Under the pieces are notes generated by a model that saw nothing but the letters and a program-made list of their open reading frames with translations, ran no database searches and had not been told where the DNA came from. Of a DNA stretch of 52,392 nt, positions 29,959-38,663 are shown in pieces (within the stretch, counting starts at the first letter, position 1; each line of letters opens with the position of its first letter). Source of the stretch: Acidimicrobiaceae bacterium. GTDB lineage: Bacteria > Actinomycetota > Acidimicrobiia > Acidimicrobiales > Bog-793. The position numbers were made by a program, and so were the translations under genes. Location of the stretch: positions 30,251-82,642 of the forward strand of contig PLKG01000150.1 in NCBI GenBank assembly GCA_003140595.1. Reading direction: 5' to 3'.

Positions 29959-32583
29959 CTAGTTCGACGACGGCGGCGATGCCGGCGAATTGACCGCGAT
30001 CCACTGCTCCAGGCGAGCAGGGCTCATGGGGCTCGCCACGTAAAAGCCTTGCAGCGCGTCGCAGCCGAGCGCTGTCAGCTGCTCCATGACCGGTCCGGAG
30101 TCGACCCCCTCGGCGATGACCGACAGGCTCAGGCTATGGGCGAGGTTGACAACGGCCCGCACGATCTCCCTGGCCGTGTCGTCTGTGAGCAGCGGCTCGA
30201 CGAAGGACTTGTCGATCTTGACCGCGGTCACGGGAAGGCGCTGCAGGTACGAGAGCGAGGAGTTTCCGGTGCCGAAGTCGTCGAGCGACAGACGCACGCC
30301 GTAGCCGACGAGTGACTCGAGGCTACGTAAGGCCCCTTCGGGGTCGAACATGACCGCGCTCTCTGTGATCTCGAGCTCGATGGACTCAGGTGGCAGGCCA
30401 GAGCGGATGACGGCCGACTTGACCGCGTCCACGAGCTCGGGATCGTGCACGGTGGCGGCAGACAAGTTCACCGCCACCGGAATCAGGCGTCCCGCACGAT
30501 GCCAGCCGGCACACTCGGTCAACGCCCTTTGCAGCACCCAGTTCGTGAGCTCGCGGATCATTCCCGTCTGCTCTGTGAGAGGGATGAAGGCATCGGGGGG
30601 CAAAAGCCCGCGGGTCGGGTGTTGCCAGCGTACGAGGGCCTCAACGCCGGTGACCAACTTGGTCCGGGCGTCGATCTTGGGTTGGTAGTCGAGGCGGAAC
30701 TCGTTGCGCTCGAGCGCGTCAGCGAGTTCGCTCGCGAGCGCGAGGCGCGAAACGCTGGAGCGTTCGAGATCGTCGCTGTAGTGGCGAATTCCGCGGTGCT
30801 CAGCCTTTGCGAGGTACATTGCAGCCTCCGCTCGGCGCAGTAAGGCTGGGACACCGAGACTCTCACCGTTCTCGTCCACGTCGGCCTCGGCGACCCCGAC
30901 GCTTCCGCGAAGCCGCAGCCGTACGCCGCCGACATCGATCGCTTCGGCAACCGCGGCGAGGACACGAGCGGCCATCACGTCGGCCCCGCAGTCCGCGACC
31001 CTCGCGGCGACGATCGCGAACTCATCCGCGCCGAGGCGAGCCACCATCTCGACCGGGTCACCGAGCTCGCGGAGGCGATGCGCGACCTCGAACAGCACGA
31101 GATCACCAAGCGCGTGTCCGAGCGTGTCGTTTATCTCCTTGAAACGATCGATGTCGACCACCAAGACGGTGCGGCGGGCCCCGCTCATCTCCGACTGATT
31201 ACGCGCAGCGAGGGTAAGTCCGTGCTCGGCGAGCACGAGGCGGTTGGGCAGGCCCGTAAGCGGGTCGTGGAGCGCCTGGTCCCGGATCGCGTCCTCCGCG
31301 CGATTGCGCGCGGCCGCGGCGGCGAGCACGTTTGCGACGGCCACGACGAAGCTCACGTCTTCCTCGGCGAACCGGCGCGGGCTACGGCACCCGACACCGA
31401 GGACGCCGGCGGGGGACTCCTGGCCCGGGATCGGCGCCTCGATCACGCTCATGGCCTCCGCGTGGGTCCAAAGGTCAGGGATTTCGAAACGAGCCTCCAG
31501 GGCCAGGTCGTCACAGACCACCGTTTGCTGGGTGACGAGGGCGAAACTGACAGGGGACGACGTCGGGTCGGTCGAGAGCAGCTCCGGTCCTGAGTGAGTG
31601 TGCCCGAGACTGGCGGTCATCGTCACAAAGGCCGCGTCGGGCATCGCCTCAAAGACGTGCACGAAGTCGACTTGGAGTCTTTCTGCGAGAAGGCTGACCG
31701 CGTCTTCGACCAGATTGACGTAGGGGAGCCCGACCAGTGCCCACCGGCCGAGATCTGCGAGCGCGGCCTGGCGCGCGGCGTTGGCGGCCAGGCGTTCCTC
31801 GTTCTCGCGGCCGGTCGTGACGTCCCGGAGCGTGACGATGATGCCGTTGACCGCAGGGTCGCCGGTCATGTTGTTGGCGATCGACTCCACCGTGCGCCAG
31901 GTGCCGTCGCTGTGCGTGATCCGGTACTCGATGCCAGGCGCGCTGCCTGGGTGGTCGCTCGTTTCGGCGAAGTGGCGCCGCACACGCTCGTGATCTTCGG
32001 GATGGACGAGAGACTCAAGCCGGAGAGTCCCGCCGTCGCTCCAGCCGCGGCCCAAGAGGCGGTGGGCAGCAGGGTTGCCATAGAGCACCACACTGTCCGG
32101 TGCGATGACCAAGATGACGTCGGCCGCGTTCTCGAGGAGCGCTTTCTCGCGGCGCGCGCCATCGAGCACCGACCGTTCGGCCGCGACGCGCGCCGAGATG
32201 TCCACGATGATCCCCGCAGCCCCGTCCGACGCGCCGGATGCTCTGCGCAGCGGCGCGCCCCAGACCTCCAGGTGATAAGGCGGGTGGGCGACTGACGCGA
32301 ACTCGAGCCGTTCCCCGCCAAGAAGGCGCCTGGCGAGGTCGCCCAGCTCTGGGTAATCCTCGAGGACGCTGAACAGGCTGCGACCGACCAATGCGCCGGG
32401 AACCTCGCACAACTCGGCCGAGAGCCCTCCGTCTAGGAATGTGAGGATGCCGTCGCGGTCGCAGGTAAACAGCAGCACCGGCCCCGAACGCGCGGCAGCG
32501 ATCGAGTCGATAACACGGATCAATGGTTCGCCCGCCTGCTCGGGTGTGAGGGCTGGCGACTGCGACTCTGCTGGCTGGCGCAC
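29959..32583 (-). CDS. PAS-PAS-GAF-GGDEF-EAL cyclic-di-GMP signalling protein
   Basis: An 874-residue cytosolic signalling protein with no membrane helices. Order: PAS (about 35-135), PAS with PAC (about 145-270, ending GIIVTLRDVT), GAF (about 290-435), GGDEF (about 450-610) and EAL (about 625-865). The cyclase signature reads RLGADEF, with Ala in place of the second Gly, so synthesis may be lost or weak. The phosphodiesterase side looks active: VEALVRW, N-L-S, EITES, SLDDFGTG, KIDKSF and the QGFYVASPM end. The most likely net activity is c-di-GMP breakdown controlled by the sensory domains. I chose GTG 32583 because AGGAGG lies 8 nt upstream; the GTG at 32592 abuts that site. Confidence 0.9.
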   Translation of the reverse strand: MRQPAESQSPALTPEQAGEPLIRVIDSIAAARSGPVLLFTCDRDGILTFLDGGLSAELCEVPGALVGRSLFSVLEDYPELGDLARRLLGGERLEFASVAHPPYHLEVWGAPLRRASGASDGAAGIIVDISARVAAERSVLDGARREKALLENAADVILVIAPDSVVLYGNPAAHRLLGRGWSDGGTLRLESLVHPEDHERVRRHFAETSDHPGSAPGIEYRITHSDGTWRTVESIANNMTGDPAVNGIIVTLRDVTTGRENEERLAANAARQAALADLGRWALVGLPYVNLVEDAVSLLAERLQVDFVHVFEAMPDAAFVTMTASLGHTHSGPELLSTDPTSSPVSFALVTQQTVVCDDLALEARFEIPDLWTHAEAMSVIEAPIPGQESPAGVLGVGCRSPRRFAEEDVSFVVAVANVLAAAAARNRAEDAIRDQALHDPLTGLPNRLVLAEHGLTLAARNQSEMSGARRTVLVVDIDRFKEINDTLGHALGDLVLFEVAHRLRELGDPVEMVARLGADEFAIVAARVADCGADVMAARVLAAVAEAIDVGGVRLRLRGSVGVAEADVDENGESLGVPALLRRAEAAMYLAKAEHRGIRHYSDDLERSSVSRLALASELADALERNEFRLDYQPKIDARTKLVTGVEALVRWQHPTRGLLPPDAFIPLTEQTGMIRELTNWVLQRALTECAGWHRAGRLIPVAVNLSAATVHDPELVDAVKSAVIRSGLPPESIELEITESAVMFDPEGALRSLESLVGYGVRLSLDDFGTGNSSLSYLQRLPVTAVKIDKSFVEPLLTDDTAREIVRAVVNLAHSLSLSVIAEGVDSGPVMEQLTALGCDALQGFYVASPMSPARLEQWIAVNSPASPPSSN

Positions 32584-32754
32584 CCCGGCCACCTCCTCGA
32601 GGGTCCCCTGGTGTGTGGCAAGATTACCCAGCTGGCACCGGTTTCGGTGGTTCTTCGCCGGGGCTTCGCGCTAAACGCCGCGTAGCGAGCGCGAGGTCGT
32701 CACCTTCGAACGCGGTGGGGCGTCAGGAGAGCTGGCGAGAAGAGCGGAGGCACT

Positions 32755-33000
32755 GTGGGAGACGAGACCTTGGAGGAGATCCGGGCCGATCTCGACACTC
32801 TCGCCGAGCGGCTTGGCGATGCCGCCTACGACTCTCTTCGGGCTCAGCTGCACCGGGGCGCCAAGCCTGCCAAGACAGACCCCGACCTCGTGCGCGAGAA
32901 GTTGTTGTCCCGGGCGCGAAACGCGGTCGAACGCGCAGCCTTGCTCGTGGCGCAGGCCGAACGCACCGGTGGTGCAGGCGCCGAGGAGCCGGGCGACTGA
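32755..33000 (+). CDS. Small acidic-N, basic-C helical protein of unknown function
   Basis: An 81-residue protein, almost entirely predicted helix: LEEIRADLDTLAERLGDAAYDSLRAQL, then DPDLVREKLLSRARNAVERAALLVAQAE. No cysteine, signal or membrane segment. The GTG at 32755 has GCGGAGG 4 nt upstream, which supports real translation. It is divergent from the c-di-GMP protein (about 170 bp between starts) and ends 4 nt from the convergent LOG gene. I looked for exonuclease VII small-subunit features and did not find them. Function unknown. Confidence 0.62.
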   Translation: MGDETLEEIRADLDTLAERLGDAAYDSLRAQLHRGAKPAKTDPDLVREKLLSRARNAVERAALLVAQAERTGGAGAEEPGD

Positions 33001-33004
33001 TCGC

Positions 33005-34048
33005 TCAGCTGGAGCGGGGCCAGCTGTTGATGGTGTCGATGAGCGTCCGGAGCCGACCGTGCGAGCGCCGGTCGAACTCGAGCGCGAGGCGCTTCAGTTC
33101 GAGGTGGTCATTGCCTGCACGCTCCGGTGGCAACGCGCCGGTCCGCCAGATCCCTTTCGGGCTGCAGATGTCGGCGAACTGCTCGTTGAGCGCGGCCAGC
33201 TCCGAGTCGGTCGGCGCGAACCGACAGCGTATGACCATCGTCGAGCCGACGAACCGCCGCGAGTGGTAGTTGCGGTAAAAGCGCAGGATCTCCTGGACCG
33301 CCACGCCGACATCGTCGGTGATGCGGTAGAGGGCCCCATCCTCGTGGTCGACGAGGCCCCGACGCGTGACCTCGCCCTTGAGGAACCTCTCGAGCGCCTC
33401 CCAGAACGGGTCGCCGGGCAGGTCCAACAGCACGATCGGGGCGGGCTCGGCCTTTCCCGTCTGCAACAGGGTGAGGAGCTCGAAGCACTCGTCGAGCGTC
33501 CCGAAACCGCCCGGCAGGACGGCGAAGGCGGAAGACTCCTTCATCAACATGAGCTTGCGGGTGAAGAAGTACTTCATCTCGACTAGGCGACCCTCCGCGG
33601 CGAGCTCGGGATGAGAAGTGGTCTCGAAGGGGAGGCGGATCTCAACGCCGAGCGACATAGCGGTGCCGGCGCCATCGGCACCGGCAGCCATGATGCCCGG
33701 CCCGGCGCCTGTCACCACGAGCCAGTTCTCGTGGGCCATGCGCGCGGCGAGGTCGCTGGCCTGGGCATAAAGCGGGTCAGAGACCGCCGTGCGCGCGGAG
33801 CCGAACATGGTCAATTTCGGGATCCCGCGATAGCGGGCGAACAGCGCGAAGGCCCGCTCCATCTCGTCAAGAGCGGAGGCCGCGATCTTGAGGTCGAGCC
33901 TGCTGACATCGATCCGGCCGAGGGAGAGCCCCGTGACGAGGATGTCGCGGAGCAGGTCGCGGTTTGCCCTAGCCCCGGTGAGCTCCAGCAGCTCCGCGAT
34001 CCGGCCCTCTATCTCTTCGCCGAGTCCCGCCGGCGAGGTAGGGGTCAC
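33005..34048 (-). CDS. LOG-family nucleotide 5'-monophosphate phosphoribohydrolase
   Basis: Rossmann-fold enzyme of the LOG/lysine-decarboxylase-like family that splits nucleoside 5'-monophosphates into free base and ribose 5-phosphate. The catalytic signature PGGFGTLDE is intact, with VTGAGPGIMAAGADGA and MKYFFTRKLMLMKES around it. At 347 residues it is much larger than 190-residue cytokinin LOG proteins: about 80 extra N-terminal and 100 extra C-terminal residues make it closer in size to nucleotide-salvage members such as PpnN. It is the last gene of the pentose phosphate operon, 3 nt after fbiC, GTG start. Substrate base unknown. Confidence 0.85.
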   Translation of the reverse strand: MTPTSPAGLGEEIEGRIAELLELTGARANRDLLRDILVTGLSLGRIDVSRLDLKIAASALDEMERAFALFARYRGIPKLTMFGSARTAVSDPLYAQASDLAARMAHENWLVVTGAGPGIMAAGADGAGTAMSLGVEIRLPFETTSHPELAAEGRLVEMKYFFTRKLMLMKESSAFAVLPGGFGTLDECFELLTLLQTGKAEPAPIVLLDLPGDPFWEALERFLKGEVTRRGLVDHEDGALYRITDDVGVAVQEILRFYRNYHSRRFVGSTMVIRCRFAPTDSELAALNEQFADICSPKGIWRTGALPPERAGNDHLELKRLALEFDRRSHGRLRTLIDTINSWPRSS

Positions 34049-34051
34049 GGC

Positions 34052-36415
34052 TCAACCGGCCGTTGTCACGACGCGCCCGTAAAGGGTCGTGCGCTGCTCG
34101 AGGGGGCGCCCGACCGAGGCCGCAAGATCACCGAAGTCGGACTCGTGCATCTGCTGGCCGTGCGTCGCGCCCGCCGCGCGGGAGATGTTCTCATCCATCA
34201 ATGTGCCGCCGAGGTCGTTACAGCCCGATCGGAGCAGTTGCCTGGCTCCGCCCAATCCGATCTTCACCCAACTCGCCTGGATGTTGTCGATCCAGCCGTT
34301 ATAGGCGATCCGCCCCACCGCGTGCATCAACAGCGCCTCTCTGAAGGTTGGGCCCCGGCGGGCCTTACCCTGAAGATATATCGGGGCGGCCATATGGACG
34401 AACGGCAGCGGCACGAACTCGGTGAACCCTCCGGTCTGCTGTTGTAGGGCGCGCGTGCCCACGAGATGGCGTGCCCAGTGGCGCGGCTGCTCGACGGCGC
34501 CGAACATGATCGTGACGTTCGAGCGCAAGCCGACGCTGTGGGCGACCCGGTGCACCTCGAGCCAACGCTCGGTGTCGATCTTGTCGGGGCACAGCACCGC
34601 CCGGACCTCGTCGTCGAGGATCTCGGCCGCGGTGCCCGGCAATGTACGCAGTCCGGCGTCTTTCAGCCGGACCAGGTACGCGTCGAGCGGCTCGCCGAGC
34701 CGTCGCGCCCCCTCGTGGACCTCTAGCGCCGTGAAGGCGTGGATGTGCACGCGCTCGGACCCGGCGCGGACGGCCTTCAGCACCTCCAGGTAGTAGTTGC
34801 CGTCGAAGTCCGGGTGGATGCCGCCTTGAAGACAGACCTCGGTGGCGCCGGCCTGCTCGGCCTCGACGACACGCCGGGTGATCTCCTCGATCCCGAGCAA
34901 GTACGGGTTGCCCCGGAGGTTCAGCGACAGCGGGCCTTTGGAGAAGGCGCAGAACTTGCACTTGAACGTGCAGATGTTGGTGTAGTTGATGTTCCGGTTC
35001 ATGACGAAGGTGATCACGTCGCCGACGGCTCTTCGCCGAAGCTCGTCTGCTACCTCGGCGACCGCGACGACTTGCGGGCCGCGGGCGGCGAACAGCTTGA
35101 CGATCTCGTCCTCGCCGACCTCCTGGCCCGCGAGCACTCCCGTCAGCACCTCTCCGACGGCCCCGCCCGAGCGTGGGCTCCTGCGTGGGTTCGCCACGGC
35201 GGCGCTGTTTGCCGTCAGGAGCAGGGGCGGGTCCGCATCGCCACCCGAGCACCAGTTGGAATCGCGCGCGAGGCCCTCGGCATCGGCCCTGTCCATCACC
35301 GCATGACGCAGACCGGCTGCGAGGAATCTCGCGTCAGCCCACTCCGGGTGGACCGCGAGGCGCGGGGCGAGCACGTGTCCGTGCTGCTCGGTCACCTGGC
35401 TCAGTCGCTCGAGCGCCGGCCAGGCGCGCTCGGGATTGACATGGTCGGCCGTCACCGGTGACACGCCGCCCCAGTCGTCGATGCCCGCGCCCAACAGCGT
35501 GGAGAAGTCCTCGGTGAGGTTCGGCGGCGCCTGCAGGTGGATGTCAGGGGGGAGCACTATCCGCGCCACGGCGATCGACCACAGGTGCTCCTCGGCTCCG
35601 CACGGCACCGCAGCTTGCATCGCGGTCGCAGGCTTGGGGAGGAAGTTCTGGACGATCACCTCCTGGACCTGACCGTGGCGGGAATGGCTAGCCGCGATCG
35701 CCCGTAACGCCATAAGGCGATCGACCCTCGTCTCGCCTATGCCCACGAGTATCCCGGTCGTGAACGCGATCTGGAGACGCCCGGCGGCCTCCAGGGTGGC
35801 CAGACGACGCTCGGGCGTCTTGTCCGGTGACGCCCGATGACAGGCGAGGTCCGTAGCGAGCGACTCGAGCATCATCCCTTGACTCACGGCCACCTCGCGA
35901 AGCTGTGCCAGCTCAGCTGGATGCAGCGCCCCGGCGTTGGTGTGCGGGAGCAGGCCGGTCTCGGTTCGCACAAGGCGGCAGCACTCCGCGAGGTATTCGA
36001 CTGTCGAGGTGAACCCGTGCTCAGCGAGCCACTCGCCCGCGACCGGGTAGCGGAGCTCGGGGCGCTCGCCGAGGGTGAACAATGCCTCGTGGCAGCCTGC
36101 CTCCGCGCCGCTTTGTGCGATGGCGAGGACCTGCCCGGGGCTCAGGTAAGGCGCCGAGAGGCGAGCCGGCGGCTTGGCGAAGGTGCAGTAGCCGCAGCGA
36201 TCCTGGCAAAGCATCGTAAGGGGGATGAACACCTTGGGAGAGAAAGTCACCCGCGTTCGGTACCGGAGGTCGCGGATCAGGCGAGCCTTGGCCATCAGGT
36301 GCTCCAGCGGTGCCTCGAGCAGTTCCTCGTCAGTGATCACCACTCGGCCGCTCGACGCGACGCCACCATGGGCGCCGAGGACAGCGCCGCCAGGAGTCCG
36401 GTCTTGTTCGGTCAT
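34052..36415 (-). CDS. fbiC: 7,8-didemethyl-8-hydroxy-5-deazariboflavin (FO) synthase, CofG-CofH fusion
   Basis: Bifunctional radical-SAM enzyme that makes the deazaflavin core of coenzyme F420 from tyrosine and 5-amino-6-ribitylaminouracil. The 787-residue fusion carries both halves. The CofG half has C70, C74, C77 (CQDRCGYC). The CofH half has a second CTFKCKFC near 481-488. The fused form is typical of actinobacteria. A 60-residue Gly/Ala/Asp-rich linker (about 385-445) joins the halves. ATG 36415 follows the pgl stop by 4 nt. The other F420 genes (fbiA, fbiB, fbiD) are not in the window. Confidence 0.96.
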   Translation of the reverse strand: MTEQDRTPGGAVLGAHGGVASSGRVVITDEELLEAPLEHLMAKARLIRDLRYRTRVTFSPKVFIPLTMLCQDRCGYCTFAKPPARLSAPYLSPGQVLAIAQSGAEAGCHEALFTLGERPELRYPVAGEWLAEHGFTSTVEYLAECCRLVRTETGLLPHTNAGALHPAELAQLREVAVSQGMMLESLATDLACHRASPDKTPERRLATLEAAGRLQIAFTTGILVGIGETRVDRLMALRAIAASHSRHGQVQEVIVQNFLPKPATAMQAAVPCGAEEHLWSIAVARIVLPPDIHLQAPPNLTEDFSTLLGAGIDDWGGVSPVTADHVNPERAWPALERLSQVTEQHGHVLAPRLAVHPEWADARFLAAGLRHAVMDRADAEGLARDSNWCSGGDADPPLLLTANSAAVANPRRSPRSGGAVGEVLTGVLAGQEVGEDEIVKLFAARGPQVVAVAEVADELRRRAVGDVITFVMNRNINYTNICTFKCKFCAFSKGPLSLNLRGNPYLLGIEEITRRVVEAEQAGATEVCLQGGIHPDFDGNYYLEVLKAVRAGSERVHIHAFTALEVHEGARRLGEPLDAYLVRLKDAGLRTLPGTAAEILDDEVRAVLCPDKIDTERWLEVHRVAHSVGLRSNVTIMFGAVEQPRHWARHLVGTRALQQQTGGFTEFVPLPFVHMAAPIYLQGKARRGPTFREALLMHAVGRIAYNGWIDNIQASWVKIGLGGARQLLRSGCNDLGGTLMDENISRAAGATHGQQMHESDFGDLAASVGRPLEQRTTLYGRVVTTAG

Positions 36416-36419
36416 TGCC

Positions 36420-37163
36420 TTACCCTACGGCGAGCGTCTCGGAACCGATCGCCCCTTGGTCGCAGAGCCAAACCACGCGCTCAGCGCGGACCCTCGTGGC
36501 GGGGAGGTTGTCGTCTCGCAGCACCCGGGACATGGCCTGGTGCTTGTCCGCCCCAGAGACTGTGAACACCACGAGGCGGGCGCGCGCGATCCCGCTGAGT
36601 GTCAAGGTGAGCCGTTCGTGCGGATTGAGTCCCGAGGGGTCCACATTGCGATCGACCAGCCGATCGACGGGCGCCGAAAGCGCAGCCGAGCCGGGGAACA
36701 ACGAGGCCGTGTGCCCGTCGGGCCCGAGCCCGAGGTGCACGAGGTCAAGGCGCGGGCGTTGCGCGATCACCGCTTGATAATCCTCGGGGACGGCGCAGTC
36801 CATCGGGAGAAAGCGCGGGTGCGGCGAGACACGCTCGACGAGCGCTTCCCGGATCATCCGCTGGTTCGCGTCCGGGTCGTCGGCCGGCACACAACGCTCG
36901 TCACCGACGAGGCACTCGACGCGGCGCCAGTCCAAGGCGGGACTCAGGGCGAGTCGTTCGTAGCACTCGCGGGCGGTCGAGCCGCCCGAGAGCACCAGGC
37001 TGAACCTTGCCCGGTGCGCGCCGGGCGTTTCGTCGCGCACTGTGTCGTCACGGGCCAGCACGGACGCGAGCTGTTGCGCGACGAGATCCGCAAAAGCGGC
37101 GGGGATATTATCGACGACCTGCAGCTCGCCGTTTGGGATCTTCAGCTGACCGGCGGGCGACAC
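36420..37163 (-). CDS. pgl: 6-phosphogluconolactonase
   Basis: Hydrolyses 6-phosphogluconolactone in the oxidative pentose phosphate branch. 247 residues of the DevB/Pgl type, related to glucosamine-6-phosphate deaminase: LVLSGGSTARECYERL, the WRRVECLVGDERCVPADDPDAN strand, and LDLVHLGLGPDGHTASLFPGS. The GTG start at 37163 immediately follows the zwf TGA with no spacer. The following fbiC starts 4 nt after the stop. The N-terminal 14 residues are poorly conserved. Confidence 0.94.
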   Translation of the reverse strand: MSPAGQLKIPNGELQVVDNIPAAFADLVAQQLASVLARDDTVRDETPGAHRARFSLVLSGGSTARECYERLALSPALDWRRVECLVGDERCVPADDPDANQRMIREALVERVSPHPRFLPMDCAVPEDYQAVIAQRPRLDLVHLGLGPDGHTASLFPGSAALSAPVDRLVDRNVDPSGLNPHERLTLTLSGIARARLVVFTVSGADKHQAMSRVLRDDNLPATRVRAERVVWLCDQGAIGSETLAVG

Positions 37164-38663
37164 TCAGGGGTTCACCCATTCGTACCCGTCGGGCTCGAGC
37201 AGCCGCGCCGCCTCTAGCGGTCCCCACGTGCCCGCGCCGTAGTGGGAGAGGTGGGGATAACCCTCCACGAAGGCATCCTGGATCGGCTCGAGAAGCCGCC
37301 AGGCCTGTTCCACCTCGTCGGTGCGGATGAACAACGTCGGGTCGCCGTTGATCGCGTCAAGCAGGAGCCGTTCGTAGGCCTCGGGCGGATCGGTCCCGAA
37401 TGCGTCCTTGTAGGAGAAGTCCATCGCCACGGTGCGGACGCGGTAGTCCCCGCCAGGGACCTTCGCTCCAAAGCGCAGCGAGATGCCCTCATCGGGCTGG
37501 ATCCGCAGAATGAGCGCATTGGGCTGCAGCCCCCGGACCAGCTTGCCGGCAAAGGGGAGATGAGGGGGACGCTGAAAGACCATCACGACCTCAGTCGAAC
37601 GCTTGGCCAACCGCTTGCCGGTGCGGATGAACACGGGCACGCCGGCCCAACGCCAGTTGTCGACCGAGAGCCGCATGGCGACGAAGGTCTCGGTCGTCGA
37701 CTGCGGGTCGACGCCGGCCTCCTCCCGGTAGCCAGGGACGGGTTGGCCGTCGATCGTGCCTGCGGTGTACTGCGCGCGCACGACCGCGGTTTCTACCTCG
37801 TCGATGCGAGGGGGCATCACCGACCGGAGCAGCTTGACCTTCTCGTCCCGGATCGAGGTCGGGTCCATCGTGGCCGAAGGCTCCATCAACGTCAGGGCCA
37901 GGACCTGCATGACGTGGTTCTGCACGATGTCGCGTAGCGCCCCGGCGCTCTCGTAGAACGAGCCCCGGTGATCGACGCCCAGGGACTCGGCAACAGTTAC
38001 GTGCACATGGCCGACATAGCGCCTGTTCCACACCGGCTCGAAGATCGAGTTCGCGAAGCGGAGGGCAAGCACGTTCTGCACGGTCTCCTTGCCCATGTAG
38101 TGGTCGATCCGGTAGATCTGGGACTCGTCGAAGCACTCGTGCAGAGTCTCGTCGAGAGCCTCCGCAGTCTCGAGGTCCCTTCCGAAGGGCTTTTCGATCA
38201 CGAGCCTCGCGAACTTGCCCCCGACGCCCGGCCGGTTCAAGCCGTGACGTGCGAGGCCCCGAGCGACCTCACCGAACAGCGACGGGATGGTGGCGAGGTA
38301 GAAGAGCCTGTTGCCCGCCGTGCCGCCGAACCCGTCCGGAATGTCGAGCTCTTGGAGGATCTCGGAGATTCTCAGAAAGGTTGCATCGTGGTCGTAGTTG
38401 CCGCTCACATAGCGGAACCGCTTCACGATCTCGGCCCACGCGGGCTTGGCGTTGGGTACGGCCTGCAGGCAGTGATCGCGGAACTCGTCGTCAGACCACT
38501 TGCTCCTCGCGACACCGACGACGACCATCCCGTCAGACAACGATCCGTTGCCCACCAAAGAGGCCAGCGCAGGAAGGAGCTTGCGCGTGGCCAGATCGCC
38601 GGAGGCGCCGAACATCACGAGCGCGGCCGGTGGGGTCCTCGCCTGAGAGCGTGGGGTGCTCAC
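37164..38663 (-). CDS. zwf: Glucose-6-phosphate 1-dehydrogenase
   Basis: Oxidises glucose 6-phosphate to the lactone with NAD(P)+. 499 residues, normal length. Nucleotide-binding GASGDLATRKLLPAL (19-33), the EKPFG segment, catalytic RIDHYMGKETVQN, and a C-terminal substrate domain with TGKRLAKRSTEV. GTG 38663 overlaps the gnd stop by 4 bp and gives a conventional N-terminus; longer in-frame readings run into gnd and are rejected. No opcA is adjacent, unlike the usual actinobacterial zwf locus. Confidence 0.95.
   Translation of the reverse strand: MSTPRSQARTPPAALVMFGASGDLATRKLLPALASLVGNGSLSDGMVVVGVARSKWSDDEFRDHCLQAVPNAKPAWAEIVKRFRYVSGNYDHDATFLRISEILQELDIPDGFGGTAGNRLFYLATIPSLFGEVARGLARHGLNRPGVGGKFARLVIEKPFGRDLETAEALDETLHECFDESQIYRIDHYMGKETVQNVLALRFANSIFEPVWNRRYVGHVHVTVAESLGVDHRGSFYESAGALRDIVQNHVMQVLALTLMEPSATMDPTSIRDEKVKLLRSVMPPRIDEVETAVVRAQYTAGTIDGQPVPGYREEAGVDPQSTTETFVAMRLSVDNWRWAGVPVFIRTGKRLAKRSTEVVMVFQRPPHLPFAGKLVRGLQPNALILRIQPDEGISLRFGAKVPGGDYRVRTVAMDFSYKDAFGTDPPEAYERLLLDAINGDPTLFIRTDEVEQAWRLLEPIQDAFVEGYPHLSHYGAGTWGPLEAARLLEPDGYEWVNP

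Noticed and set aside
32755-33000. Small gene considered as exonuclease VII small subunit (xseB)
   Set aside because: The xseB core pattern of a short Leu-Glu-rich helix with the Gly-x-x-Leu-x-x-Ser-Leu turn is missing and no xseA is nearby.
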